A stretch of DNA of 64,000 bases from Fibrobacter sp. (GTDB taxonomy: Bacteria; Fibrobacterota; Fibrobacteria; Fibrobacterales; Fibrobacteraceae). Of the stretch, positions 43,366-52,758 are shown one piece after another. The notes under the pieces were generated by a model, which was not told the origin of the DNA, searched no databases, and saw nothing but the letters and a program-made list of their open reading frames with translations. The DNA lies in the NCBI GenBank assembly GCA_024399065.1, contig JAKSIB010000010.1:1-64000 (forward strand), read 5' to 3'. A program made the translations under genes and the position numbers. Numbering within the stretch: position 1 is the stretch's first letter; every line of letters starts with the position of its first letter.

Positions 43366-44070
43366 TTAACGTCTCATAACGGTAAATGCCAAGCCGAAAG
43401 ACGAAACATCATAGGTACCACCCATCCAGCCATATTTCCAATGGGCAACCAAACCTAAACTGGTATGTTTGGAAACATCCCAAACATATCCAACCTCAAC
43501 CTTAGTGCCAATGAACAGCATATTGATAACGTCGTAGTAATCTTCATTATCGTCTATAGTACCATACTCAATACCAATAGAATTTTCAAAGCCAATGAAG
43601 AGTTCCTTCAAATGCGGAGTCTCTCTAAACGGGTAGAACAGGACTCCTATGTCAAAGTAGAATTCCTCAAGCCCAGCCACCAAGGTAACGTCGTCACGAG
43701 AACCCTCGGCATCATGAGTCCAGTCACCATCACCAGCAGCGGCGCTTATACCTACATAAAAGGCGCAGAATCTTTTGAAGCTGATACCAAGGCTCAAGTC
43801 CATGTCATAGACAATGCCAGACCAATTTTCCATGGCTCCATCTGTGAAGTTTCTGGAATCATGATCAATATCTACAAGGGACATGCCAGATGTTGCCCTC
43901 ATGAAGAACGCATTACGGAAACCCTTCCTTTCGACCTCTTCCCACTTTTTCTCCGACTGCTTCGTGGCGACGCTAGTTTCCACTTCTGCGCCTTCGTAGT
44001 TCACGGTGTAGGATGTCGCAGCAGAGGTAAATCCTACCAACGCTAAAAGAACAACAATCAGTTTTTTCAT
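43366..44070 (-). CDS. Small outer-membrane barrel-like protein, paralog 1
   Basis: The 234-residue protein has a signal peptide ending TSAA. Family blocks: LGISFKRFCAFYVGISAAAG, LFYPFRETPHLKELFIGFE, VEVGYVWDVSKHTSLGLVAH, ending FGLAFTVMRR. AGGAAA lies just before the ATG. The start is only 31 nt beyond the apeR stop, with no terminator, so the four barrel genes could be the tail of the APE transcript. Function unknown. Confidence 0.7.
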   Translation of the reverse strand: MKKLIVVLLALVGFTSAATSYTVNYEGAEVETSVATKQSEKKWEEVERKGFRNAFFMRATSGMSLVDIDHDSRNFTDGAMENWSGIVYDMDLSLGISFKRFCAFYVGISAAAGDGDWTHDAEGSRDDVTLVAGLEEFYFDIGVLFYPFRETPHLKELFIGFENSIGIEYGTIDDNEDYYDVINMLFIGTKVEVGYVWDVSKHTSLGLVAHWKYGWMGGTYDVSSFGLAFTVMRR

Positions 44071-44101
44071 TTTCCTAACCTCATTGCTTTTGAATGAAAA
44101 A

Positions 44102-45331
44102 CTAGACTTTCTTGAAGATCAAAGACGTATTGATTCCACCGAAGGCGAAGTTGTTGGACATGATGTATTCCACATCCATTTCGCGACCGGAGCCCGTGAT
44201 GTAGTCCAGAGGAGCACATTCCGGATCAACGTTTTTCAAGTTCAGGTTCGGACTAAACCAGCCCTTGTTCATCATGTGGATGGCAAGCCATGCTTCGATG
44301 CCACCGCAAGCGCCCAAGGTATGACCGATGTAGCTCTTGAGGCTGGACAGGGGAACGGCGCGACCCTGCAAGGCATTGTAGGTTGCCCAGCTTTCGGCAA
44401 CATCGCCATGATGGGTTGCAGTGCCGTGACCATTGACGTAACCGATAGCTTCGGGAGAAAGACCGGAATCCTTCAAGGCCAGTTCCAAGGCAACCTGCAT
44501 GGTTTCCTTCTTGGGCTGGGTAATGTGGTCACCATCGGTATTGTGGCCAAAGCCAACCAGTTCTGCATAAATCTTTGCGCCACGGGCCTTGGCATGTTCA
44601 TATTCTTCCAGAACCAGGGTGCCGGCACCTTCGCCAATCACGAGGCCGTCGCGGTTCTTGTCGTAGGCGGCAGGTGTGAGTTCCGGGGTATCGTTCTTGA
44701 CGCTGGTTGCGAACAAGGTATCAAACACAGCGGATTCCGTGGGATCCAGTTCATCGGCACCACCAGCCACCATCACATCCTGCATGCCGTACTTAATGGC
44801 TTCATAAGCATAACCGATGGAAAGGCTGCCGCTGGTACAGGCTGTATTCGTTGTAATCAGTCGGCCGGTCATGCCAAAGAACACACTGATGTTCACGGCG
44901 CAAGTCTGGGGCATGGAACGGATATAAGTAGTTGCGGTAATCTTGGAGCAATCGTAGGGCGGATTCAACATGGAGAAGAAATCCATCAAGGGATTTACGC
45001 TACCCATGGAAGAGCCGTAGGCCACGCCCACGCGACCGGACTTCAAAAGTGCAGGATCCTCAGTAAGGCCCGCAACCTGCATTGCCTTGTCGGCAGAAGC
45101 CAGGGCCAAAACACCTACGCGACCAGCACCGCGAATTTTCTTGCGGGGATATTCAGGCAAATCGTAAAGAATTGGACCGGCAAGGCGAGTGTTCATCTGG
45201 GTAAACTTGTCCCAGTCACTCATGCGGACAATACGATTCTTCAAGGAATGAAGACTTTCAAAGACTTCATCGATTTCTGAGCCAAGAGAGGAAATACAGG
45301 ATCCGCCTGTAACTACGACTCTACGGTTCAT
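44102..45331 (-). CDS. apeR: APE ketosynthase (ApeR-like)
   Basis: The 409-residue type II beta-ketoacyl-ACP synthase has an intact Cys-His-His triad: TNTACTSGS (Cys), NGHGTATHHGD (first His) and YIGHTLGACGG (second His). The tail NNFAFGGINTSL is FabF-like. In aryl polyene clusters ApeR is the last gene and extends the polyketide chain on ACP. Start ATG 45331 overlaps the apeQ stop (ATGA). Assignment to ApeR rests on order in the cluster. Confidence 0.9.
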   Translation of the reverse strand: MNRRVVVTGGSCISSLGSEIDEVFESLHSLKNRIVRMSDWDKFTQMNTRLAGPILYDLPEYPRKKIRGAGRVGVLALASADKAMQVAGLTEDPALLKSGRVGVAYGSSMGSVNPLMDFFSMLNPPYDCSKITATTYIRSMPQTCAVNISVFFGMTGRLITTNTACTSGSLSIGYAYEAIKYGMQDVMVAGGADELDPTESAVFDTLFATSVKNDTPELTPAAYDKNRDGLVIGEGAGTLVLEEYEHAKARGAKIYAELVGFGHNTDGDHITQPKKETMQVALELALKDSGLSPEAIGYVNGHGTATHHGDVAESWATYNALQGRAVPLSSLKSYIGHTLGACGGIEAWLAIHMMNKGWFSPNLNLKNVDPECAPLDYITGSGREMDVEYIMSNNFAFGGINTSLIFKKV

Positions 45332-46050
45332 GCCAAACCTCCATTTACAGAAATTACCTGACGAGTAATATAAGCAGCGCCCTCAGACAGCAAGAACACG
45401 ACTGTGGCGGCAACTTCTTCGGGCTTACCCACGCGCTTCATGGGAATTGCAGGCAGAATCATATCCAGGGGAGCATCCTTGATCATCTCGGTCTCGATGA
45501 CACCGGGTGCAATGCTGTTCACGGTAATATTTCTGCTGGCAAGTTCCGTAGCCAAAGCCTTGGTTGCACCAATGAGGCCTGCCTTGGAAGCACTATAGTT
45601 CACCTGGCCACGGTTACCGATAACACCAGAAACAGATGAAATGGTAATGATGCGACCGCGCTTCTTGCGGCAAAGGGGCATTACCAGGGGATGAACTACA
45701 TTAAAAAATCCATTCAGGTTTGTATCGATAACCTTGTCCCAGTATTCGTCGGTCATGGCCGGGAAAGCGGCATCGGCGCAGACACCGGCGTTGGTGACAA
45801 TACCATAGTAGGTGCCGTTTTCTGCAATATCCTTTTCAAGGACTTCACGGCACTGTTCGCGGTCACGAATATTGAACTGCAGGGTACGAATGCTTCCACC
45901 AGCTGCACGAATTTCTTCAGCAAGGGCTTCCACCGGAGCAGCGTTCTTGTTATAGTGAGCAACAACAGTATAGCCAGCCTGGGCAACAGCCTTGGCAATA
46001 GCTTGTCCAATGCCACCACTGGCACCTGTAATTAAAACCTGATTTTCCAT
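45328..46050 (-). CDS. apeQ: APE ketoreductase (ApeQ, FabG-like)
   Basis: The 240-residue short-chain dehydrogenase has the NADPH loop TGASGGIGQAIA at residue 8, NAG, and the catalytic Ser-Tyr-Lys set in ISSVSGVIG...VNYSASKAG. It reduces beta-ketoacyl-ACP during polyene assembly. It overlaps apeR by four bases and follows apeP by 45 bp on the same transcript. Confidence 0.93.
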   Translation of the reverse strand: MENQVLITGASGGIGQAIAKAVAQAGYTVVAHYNKNAAPVEALAEEIRAAGGSIRTLQFNIRDREQCREVLEKDIAENGTYYGIVTNAGVCADAAFPAMTDEYWDKVIDTNLNGFFNVVHPLVMPLCRKKRGRIITISSVSGVIGNRGQVNYSASKAGLIGATKALATELASRNITVNSIAPGVIETEMIKDAPLDMILPAIPMKRVGKPEEVAATVVFLLSEGAAYITRQVISVNGGLA

Positions 46051-46095
46051 ATAGGCGGAAATTTAGAATTATTTAAGTAAACGCAGGGAAAAGAA

Positions 46096-46581
46096 CTACA
46101 AACCCAGGGATTGTTTTGGGTCAGGAACTTCCACTGTATTTAGAACACCATCTGCAGCAAGAACGCCATTTTCAGGGGTTCCTACAAAAGCCTGACCTTC
46201 AAACGTCACAGCCATGTCCATACGGATGGTCTGGTGCACTCTGAGGGTAACCACATCGCCCTTCTTGAATACCGGCACATGGGAATTGAAACTGGACACA
46301 CTCATGATGAAGCCCACCTTGGGAGCCTCATTGTGGGCACGGCCAAAAATACCGGACATCAGGGAAATGCTCTGAGCCATGTACTCGAAGGAAATCCACA
46401 CCGGCACGCCACCCAGGTTCTCGTCATAGAACAGGTTGGACTCGTTTATATCCACCTGGGTTTCTATGGTAATGGTTTCCAGATCGTAGTTCTTGACACG
46501 ATCCAAAAGGAACATCTTCCCCTTATGGGGAACAAGCTGTTCCAGGTCGCTTTTCTTGTTCAGGTCCAAATCAATTTCCAT
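46096..46581 (-). CDS. apeP: APE 3-hydroxyacyl-ACP dehydratase (ApeP-like)
   Basis: The 161-residue hot-dog-fold protein has LVPHKGKMFLLDRV (active-site His) and GGVPVWISFEYMAQSISLMSG with the second catalytic acidic residue. This matches the ApeP type of dehydratase rather than FabZ. It should dehydrate 3-hydroxyacyl-ACP to form the conjugated double bonds. One base separates it from apeO. Confidence 0.88.
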   Translation of the reverse strand: MEIDLDLNKKSDLEQLVPHKGKMFLLDRVKNYDLETITIETQVDINESNLFYDENLGGVPVWISFEYMAQSISLMSGIFGRAHNEAPKVGFIMSVSSFNSHVPVFKKGDVVTLRVHQTIRMDMAVTFEGQAFVGTPENGVLAADGVLNTVEVPDPKQSLGL

Positions 46582-46582
46582 A

Positions 46583-47782
46583 TTACTTTTCCAAACTATC
46601 GGTAATCACCAAACTTGCATTGCAGCCGCCAAAGGCAAAGGAATTGCTGAGGCAGCGCTTGAGGCGGGCAGGTTTTTCACCAGGTGTAACCAAGTGAACC
46701 TTGGGTATTTCAGGATCGACAACGCCATCGTTGAGGTGGGCCGGCAAAACCTGGTTCTTGAGAGCCAGGCAGCAGAAAGCCGTTTCCAGGGCGCCAGATG
46801 CGCCCAGGGTGTGGCCGGTCAAAGCCTTGGTGGAACTGATGGGAACGTTCTCCCCTAGGAGGCGATTGACTGCAAGGCCTTCCATGGCGTCGTTCAACTT
46901 TGTACCTGTTCCGTGGAGGTTCACATAGTCAATCTGGGACGGTTCCAGTTCCGCATCTTCTAGGGCGGCCTTCATGGCCTGGTAGGCACCTTCCCCATCG
47001 GCACGGGGCGCAGTAATATGGTCGGCATCGGCGCTTTCACCAAAGCCTTCCACCACCAAGCCCCGGCATTCTTCCTTACAAAGGGCTTCGCATGATTCTC
47101 GGGTGATCACGAAATAGGCTGCAGCGTCACCCAAGGTAAGGCCAGAGCGGTTGGCGCTAAACGGATTGGTGGGTTTGTCGCTCATGGCTTCCAGAGAAGC
47201 AAAGCCTAAAATCACAGGCAGAGCGGCAATGTCAACGCCACCTACGATGGCAGCGTCGCAGTTACCAGCATAAAGGTTGTTGCGGGCAGAGACAAAGGCG
47301 CTGACGCTGGAGGCGCAGGCCGTTGAATGCACTTCCATCATGCCCTTGATGCCATAACGTTCCGCCACGTACTGGGCAGGAAACTCTACGCTCTGGAATT
47401 CAAGGGAATAACCTTCCGGATAGGAGCCAGTTTCCTTGAGACATCTTAAGGCCTGCAGGGAAGCTTCGGAGCCATTGTCGCAAGAACCCAGGAAAATGCC
47501 AACGCGGTCTGCACCGAACTTATCCACCATCTTGCGGACAGAATCATCGATCTGATTAAGGGCAGCATTGCTCAAGCGATTAATGCGATAGTCAAACTTG
47601 GGATTTTCCACCTTGGGCAAAGTGTTCATATCAATGATTGCCGCAGGGCGCATCACGCCATCCACATCCAGCAGGCTAAACTCCCCACGTTCTCCGTGGG
47701 CTAGCTTTTCAAGAACAGTATTCTTGTCGCCACCTAAAATGCAATGGAAGCCAAAGTCGTTTATGTACAAAGGTCGTTTCAT
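46583..47782 (-). CDS. apeO: APE ketosynthase (ApeO-like)
   Basis: The 399-residue beta-ketoacyl synthase has active-site Cys in HSTACASSVS and His residues in NLHGTGTKLND and LTGHTLGASGA; tail NSFAFGGCNASL. It is the second complete ketosynthase of the cluster and is assigned by position as ApeO, the chain-elongating partner that pairs with the ApeC-type chain-length factor. ATG 47782 overlaps the apeN stop (TGATG). Confidence 0.9.
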   Translation of the reverse strand: MKRPLYINDFGFHCILGGDKNTVLEKLAHGERGEFSLLDVDGVMRPAAIIDMNTLPKVENPKFDYRINRLSNAALNQIDDSVRKMVDKFGADRVGIFLGSCDNGSEASLQALRCLKETGSYPEGYSLEFQSVEFPAQYVAERYGIKGMMEVHSTACASSVSAFVSARNNLYAGNCDAAIVGGVDIAALPVILGFASLEAMSDKPTNPFSANRSGLTLGDAAAYFVITRESCEALCKEECRGLVVEGFGESADADHITAPRADGEGAYQAMKAALEDAELEPSQIDYVNLHGTGTKLNDAMEGLAVNRLLGENVPISSTKALTGHTLGASGALETAFCCLALKNQVLPAHLNDGVVDPEIPKVHLVTPGEKPARLKRCLSNSFAFGGCNASLVITDSLEK

Positions 47783-48390
47783 CAATTGGATCCTAACGTG
47801 ATGTGATACTTGTAGCGTCGTAGTTCATTGACCAGGTTGATTTCGGAACCTTTCTTTTCCACCTTCAAAATGGTCTTTCCATTTTCAGAAAGGGTTCTGA
47901 CAAAACCATTCACGTTCAGTTCTTCGCTAAATTCAAAACCGGAGCGTTCAAAATTTTCCTTCAAGGCGTCAAAGGGGTAAAAGCAAATCTGAAAATCCGC
48001 CAGTACGTACTCGGCCTTCATCTTGTTCACATCCATTACAGAACTTTCAAAGGACACACTGTCCCCCACGTAGGTCAGTTCCGCAAGGGTGGTTCCAAAT
48101 CCGCCAAACAAGAAAACCGACAAAATGGAATCATTGGCTCGTACCCAGGTATCCCCATCAAAACTGGTTTCGGAACCATCTTCCTTAATAAACGTCCCTT
48201 CCAGATGCTGGGGCATATCCATGGGGGTCTTCATGGCGCTCGTAGGCAAAAGAGCAATAGAGTGAGTATCCGAATAGAACACCGGAGCTGAACCGGGCTT
48301 TACCAAGGACTTATGGCACGCTGCCATAAACATGCTTACCCCAAGGCAAGCAAGTAAGGTAAAGAATGATTTCAGGGAGCGATACTTCAC
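47782..48390 (-). CDS. apeN: DUF3261-type lipoprotein (ApeN-like)
   Basis: The 202-residue protein starts with GTG at 48390, has a signal peptide and lipobox FMAAC near residue 25, and matches the DUF3261 lipoproteins found in APE clusters by position, size and topology. Probably an outer-membrane accessory for polyene export; the molecular role is unknown. There is no good ribosome site; translation may be coupled to apeM ending 18 bases upstream. Confidence 0.78.
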   Translation of the reverse strand: MKYRSLKSFFTLLACLGVSMFMAACHKSLVKPGSAPVFYSDTHSIALLPTSAMKTPMDMPQHLEGTFIKEDGSETSFDGDTWVRANDSILSVFLFGGFGTTLAELTYVGDSVSFESSVMDVNKMKAEYVLADFQICFYPFDALKENFERSGFEFSEELNVNGFVRTLSENGKTILKVEKKGSEINLVNELRRYKYHITLGSN

Positions 48391-48408
48391 GAATCAAAAG
48401 GTAGAAAA

Positions 48409-50751
48409 CTATGGGCTACCTTTTTTCGAGGGCAACGCAGAAAGGGGCGATAAAGCAAAGCAACAAAGAATTCCCAAAAGGGTTGCCAGGCCAAAAGTGG
48501 CCACAGGAGTAAAACTACTGAAGGAAAGGCTACCAAAGGAGATTACCGTGGTTGCCGCAGAAAGCATTACCGCCAAAGCCGTGGTCAAATTATTGCGTCC
48601 GCCTTCCTTAAAGAATAACGCATAGTCAATGCCGATTCCAAGAGTAAGGATAATGCCCACGATGGCAAAAAAGTTAAATGGAATTCCTGCATAGCCAAAG
48701 ACAGAAGCCAGGAATAGGCATGCAATGACCGGAGCGCGAATCACACGGACTGCCTCGCGGAACCGATACACGCAAACAAGAATCACAAAGACAATTGCAT
48801 AGGCGACGGCCACCAGAAACAACGCAACTCGGGAAAGATTAGTCAGCGTGTCGTTGATGTTTCCCATCTTATTGACGGCGTACACCTGATCCATACCGCC
48901 GGCTACATTCGCAATGTCAAAATTCTTGGAAGCGTGTAAGGGCAGAACGGCGCTGTAGAACTTGCCGTTCACTTCACCAATCCAAAGCATGTTCAATAGC
49001 GACTTGAAGGACTGGGGATATTCATTTTCGACAGTCAGAAATTCCGGCGTTTTTAAGGAGCTATCCTTCGCAAACAACGTACTGTCCTTCGTTACCGCAG
49101 CGATGCCTTCGAATGTTTCCCTTTGAGTTTTGATGGAAGGCAGGAAAGAACTTGCGGCAAGATAATTCTTGATCAGGGAATCATTCTTTGAAGCGTCCAG
49201 ACGTTCACAAAGGGATTCTTCCCGTTGCAAGACATCCTCGGCAGATTCTCCTTCCACAATAAAGTAGTTTGCAGAAATGCCCAGGTTGTTCAGCCTTGCG
49301 CTAAGCATTTCAGAAGCCTTCAATTCGTCACTCATGGTATACATGGTGCGCATATCAGTTTGCACATTCAACAAGTAAAGGCCAGGCAGGAGGGCAACAA
49401 CGAAAAACACGATGACAATGTTTTGCAACTTGGCTCCAGTCCCCTTCGCAAATACATTGTACAATGAAATGAATTTCTCCGGAACAATTGTGGGGAGCTT
49501 CACCCCACCCTTATTTACTGGCAGACAGGGGAACAAAAGAAGGATGGTGGTAAAGGAGCTGGCGAGGCCCGCCAAGGAGAACACAGCCATTTGTTTGAGC
49601 AACGGGAAGTCCGCAAAAGTCAAGGCTATATAGCTCAGCTCCGTCGTCATGAAACCAAGAATAAGCCCCTTCAATATATGGCTTCGAACATCAAAGCCGG
49701 AACCGCCCTTTTTCCAATCCGTAAAGAAATGGATGGCATAGTCAATGCTTACGCCAATGACACTGGTTCCAAAGACGAAGGTGAAGATATGGATGCTTCC
49801 AAAAAGAAGCCAAGTCGTAGCCAAGGCAGCAGCGGCAGCAACACCAATAGATCCGATAGTACAAAGGATGGGCAAAGGAGAGCGATATACCGACAGCAGC
49901 AAGATCAAAATCAACACCATGGAAATCCCGGAAATCCAAGCAATTTCGCTTTGTGCATTTTTGGAACTTTCGTAGCTATGGAAGGGGACTCCGGACTTTG
50001 CAATTTTCAGCCCGGGTACAGCCGAGCTGAGGGAATCCAAAGTTTTATACAGGCGGCCCAGCACATGTTCATCGTTTGCCATGGCGGAAGTGCTATTGGA
50101 AATCACGGCACTCCACATCACATACGTTACATTGGAATCTGTAGCCGCAAGAACTCCATCACGGAGAGAAAACTTGCCGCTCATCAAGGGCGATTCCAAT
50201 GTGAAGTAGTCAAAGCTCTGCTCGCCCAGCAAAAGGGGATCTTCATCCAGTTTGCTTAAGTCGGCCATGCTGAAAACACCGTAAATTTTCTGGTCTGCGG
50301 CGTTTTGCAAACTTTGGAGATCGCCTTTCTTCAAGGCCTCCCGAACAAAGGGGCTCTGCAACACATAACGATGTTCAAAAAGGAAATTTTTCATTTCCTT
50401 CATGGCGTTTGCATCTACATGAAGGCGGGTTTCTTCAAAGCCAGCGTCATTGACAAATGCGCCATCGAGAACAATCGCGGCATTCTTTGCCACTTCAAAA
50501 TTTTCGTGACCAAACAGCACAGAAATGTTTCGCATGGAGCGGGCGCTCAGGGCCTTTTCCGCTTCACTCACATTTTTGAATTCGCTGGAATCCGGCAAGA
50601 CTGAATAAAGGTCCGTTTCCACATTCCAAGGGCACAACAAACCAAGCACCAAAAGGATGGCATGGAGAGCCACCCAAATCCCGATGCAGATGGGCTTGCG
50701 CTTAATGGCTGTGATTACTGAATTCATAAACCGTGGAATTGCCTTCCCCAT
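48409..50751 (-). CDS. apeM: MMPL/RND-type exporter (ApeM-like)
   Basis: The 780-residue inner-membrane protein has twelve predicted helices in two halves. A helix (about 24-44), a large periplasmic loop and five helices (about 280-440) are followed by the second set (about 640-770). VSIDYAIHFFTDWKKG and LGIGIDYALFFKEG are the paired proton-relay motifs of MMPL transporters. It probably moves the polyene lipid outward. The start may also be ATG 50727. It overlaps the apeL 3' end by up to 50 bases. Confidence 0.9.
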   Translation of the reverse strand: MGKAIPRFMNSVITAIKRKPICIGIWVALHAILLVLGLLCPWNVETDLYSVLPDSSEFKNVSEAEKALSARSMRNISVLFGHENFEVAKNAAIVLDGAFVNDAGFEETRLHVDANAMKEMKNFLFEHRYVLQSPFVREALKKGDLQSLQNAADQKIYGVFSMADLSKLDEDPLLLGEQSFDYFTLESPLMSGKFSLRDGVLAATDSNVTYVMWSAVISNSTSAMANDEHVLGRLYKTLDSLSSAVPGLKIAKSGVPFHSYESSKNAQSEIAWISGISMVLILILLLSVYRSPLPILCTIGSIGVAAAAALATTWLLFGSIHIFTFVFGTSVIGVSIDYAIHFFTDWKKGGSGFDVRSHILKGLILGFMTTELSYIALTFADFPLLKQMAVFSLAGLASSFTTILLLFPCLPVNKGGVKLPTIVPEKFISLYNVFAKGTGAKLQNIVIVFFVVALLPGLYLLNVQTDMRTMYTMSDELKASEMLSARLNNLGISANYFIVEGESAEDVLQREESLCERLDASKNDSLIKNYLAASSFLPSIKTQRETFEGIAAVTKDSTLFAKDSSLKTPEFLTVENEYPQSFKSLLNMLWIGEVNGKFYSAVLPLHASKNFDIANVAGGMDQVYAVNKMGNINDTLTNLSRVALFLVAVAYAIVFVILVCVYRFREAVRVIRAPVIACLFLASVFGYAGIPFNFFAIVGIILTLGIGIDYALFFKEGGRNNLTTALAVMLSAATTVISFGSLSFSSFTPVATFGLATLLGILCCFALSPLSALPSKKGSP

Positions 50752-51301
50752 CCATCAAGGTAACCTTGTCCAATTCGGCGGAAGCTTCCAGCACCATGCT
50801 AGCAATCACAGCACGAACCGCATCTTCCTTAGGAACAAGATTCACCATATAGGACTTGCCTGACTTTTTGAAGGTCACGTCAAAATGCATTTCAAGTTCA
50901 TCCACCTTGCCCGAAAAAACAGACTGGATGGTCTTGGAAAATTCGGCAAAAACGGCATTGTCCTTGGCTGCCATTTCCATCTTCTTTCCGTTAGCGGATT
51001 CCTGGATCATCTTGTCGCCGGAAATGGTCAATTTGCTGGGGAACGGTTTTTCAACGTTCCACAAGATGCCTTCGCCGTTAGTAATCTTGAAGGTGCCTGT
51101 AGAGACAAATTCGCGGTTCAGTTTCTTGATGGTCTTGATCTGCTTGAAATTTCCCTGGGTCACCTTATGTGCGGTCATGGCGGACATGGCTTTGACCAGT
51201 TCTGCCTTGGAGCCAGCATTAACAGGAGCCGCATTTGGTGCAGCGAAGCCCACTGTGGCGAACAAGCTCACCAAAAGAATGACGCAAATTCTCTTAAGCA
51301 T
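50702..51301 (-). CDS. apeL: LolA-like outer-membrane lipoprotein carrier (ApeL-like)
   Basis: The 199-residue protein has a signal peptide (MLKRICVILLVSLFATVGFA) and a LolA-type beta-barrel pattern: VTQGNFKQIKTIKKLNREFVSTGTF, GILWNVEKPFPSKLTIS. Ape clusters carry such a periplasmic carrier, which probably ferries the lipid-linked product. The ATG at 51301 overlaps the apeK stop by eight bases; the longer in-frame upstream start is rejected. Confidence 0.85.
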   Translation of the reverse strand: MLKRICVILLVSLFATVGFAAPNAAPVNAGSKAELVKAMSAMTAHKVTQGNFKQIKTIKKLNREFVSTGTFKITNGEGILWNVEKPFPSKLTISGDKMIQESANGKKMEMAAKDNAVFAEFSKTIQSVFSGKVDELEMHFDVTFKKSGKSYMVNLVPKEDAVRAVIASMVLEASAELDKVTLMDGEGNSTVYEFSNHSH

Positions 51302-51746
51302 TTTCGCGGCCGTTGCTTTCGGAGGTTTCTTTTTCACGGGCCTCGCATTCACGGACCTTTTCCACAAAACACATGGGGCTTCCCACCTGGGATTCCTTGG
51401 TCTTCAAGTCCACAGCCATCTGGGTGCTTTCGGCCTTGGTCAGCAACTGACCTGTGGCGGCATCGGTAAACTTGTAGGAAAGTTTCAAGCAAATTTCGTA
51501 TTCCTGCAAAGTCACTTCACAGCGGACCTTCTGCATAAAGAACATGGGACGCAAATACTTGACGTGCATGTCCACCACAGGCCACACGTAACCGCTCTTG
51601 GTCATTTCGTTATAGTCGTAGCCAATCTTTCGGAGCAAAGCACAGCGAGCCACCTCCATGTACTTTACGTAATTTCCGTGCCAGGCAACCTGCATGGAAT
51701 CTACATCATAAAACTCGACCTGAAACTCGACACATTCCTTAATCAT
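51294..51746 (-). CDS. apeK: Acyl-CoA/ACP thioesterase, 4HBT type (ApeK-like)
   Basis: The 150-residue hot-dog thioesterase has the YbgC-like core EFYDVDSMQVAWHGNYVKYMEVARCALL with the catalytic Asp, and VDMHVKYLRPMFF. It likely releases or edits acyl chains in polyene synthesis. Sits between the acyltransferase and apeL genes with overlaps, in a tight operon. Confidence 0.88.
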   Translation of the reverse strand: MIKECVEFQVEFYDVDSMQVAWHGNYVKYMEVARCALLRKIGYDYNEMTKSGYVWPVVDMHVKYLRPMFFMQKVRCEVTLQEYEICLKLSYKFTDAATGQLLTKAESTQMAVDLKTKESQVGSPMCFVEKVRECEAREKETSESNGRENA

Positions 51747-51759
51747 AATCTTAGCTCAA

Positions 51760-52755
51760 CTAGTCTACGGACTTTTCCCAAAAATTGTAGAAATTATACC
51801 ACTGGTACGGATGCCTGAGGCAATGCTTTTCCAATAAACCTGTGTATTCCTGCAGCAACATCTTGATCTTTGCAGGACGCTCCTTGCGAGGGCCGCTTAA
51901 ATCGGTCTTGGCGCGGACCACATGCATTTCGTAAGGAGACTGAATGTCGAAATCCTTCTTGCGGATGGCAAATACGAAATAGATGGGAGCGTTTAGCACC
52001 CCAGCCAGCGTAAAGGAACCTTCTGGGAAGCTTGCAGTTTCGCCCAGAAATTCCGTTTCCACGTTTCTATTTCTGGAATTGGCAGAAGTTCTATCGCCAG
52101 CGATCACCACAAGATTACCTTCGGCAATACGCTCCTTCATCCATACAGCAGAATCCACACCGATGGAATTGGCGTCCACCACCTGGTCCATCAATTCCGG
52201 GTTCAGTTCACGAAGCAAGGCATTGAACTTGGAAGTGCCCGAGAAATCCACCACCGGGAAAACCTTGAAATCATTCTTGGTATGTCTTTCACCATAGCCC
52301 GTCAGGGAGCGTAGCATTTCCATATTGCCCAAGTGAGAACAAAGGAGGAATGCACCTTCCCCATTTTCAAGCTGGTTCACCAGCATGTCCAAATCATCGT
52401 TCTGGGTTTCCAGCTGATTCAACTTGATGGAGCCGCGGAAGCCGCGGAGTTTTTCCATCATGGAAAGGGCAAAGGAGAGAATATGCTTGTAGGTTCCCAA
52501 AAAATCCGGACGCTTCTGCTGAACTTTCGCCAAATGATCCAGGTAGACACGGGAACGTTTGCGCACAGGCATTGCCCCGATCCAGAAGAAAAAGCAAATC
52601 AACGCCGTAAGGATTTCCACCAGGAATAAAGGCAGGTGGCACACAATCCAAAGCATGAAACGGAAATGCCAAAGGCTTCCGCCCACTTCCTTCACTTCGG
52701 ACCAGTGTTCGTCCTTTGTCGAAGTTTCACTCTGCTTTTCAGACGTTTCGATCAT
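51760..52755 (-). CDS. LpxL/HtrB-type lipid acyltransferase (part of ApeJ in other clusters)
   Basis: The 331-residue protein has one N-terminal membrane helix (about 38-60) and the acyltransferase HX4E motif in LLCSHLGNMEML (His and Glu), followed by VVIAGDRTS. The C-terminal YQWYNFYNFW is typical of lauroyl transferases. In many APE clusters this activity is fused to a glycosyltransferase (ApeJ); here it is a separate gene three bases after the glycosyltransferase gene. Confidence 0.88.
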   Translation of the reverse strand: MIETSEKQSETSTKDEHWSEVKEVGGSLWHFRFMLWIVCHLPLFLVEILTALICFFFWIGAMPVRKRSRVYLDHLAKVQQKRPDFLGTYKHILSFALSMMEKLRGFRGSIKLNQLETQNDDLDMLVNQLENGEGAFLLCSHLGNMEMLRSLTGYGERHTKNDFKVFPVVDFSGTSKFNALLRELNPELMDQVVDANSIGVDSAVWMKERIAEGNLVVIAGDRTSANSRNRNVETEFLGETASFPEGSFTLAGVLNAPIYFVFAIRKKDFDIQSPYEMHVVRAKTDLSGPRKERPAKIKMLLQEYTGLLEKHCLRHPYQWYNFYNFWEKSVD

Positions 52756-52758
52756 TCC

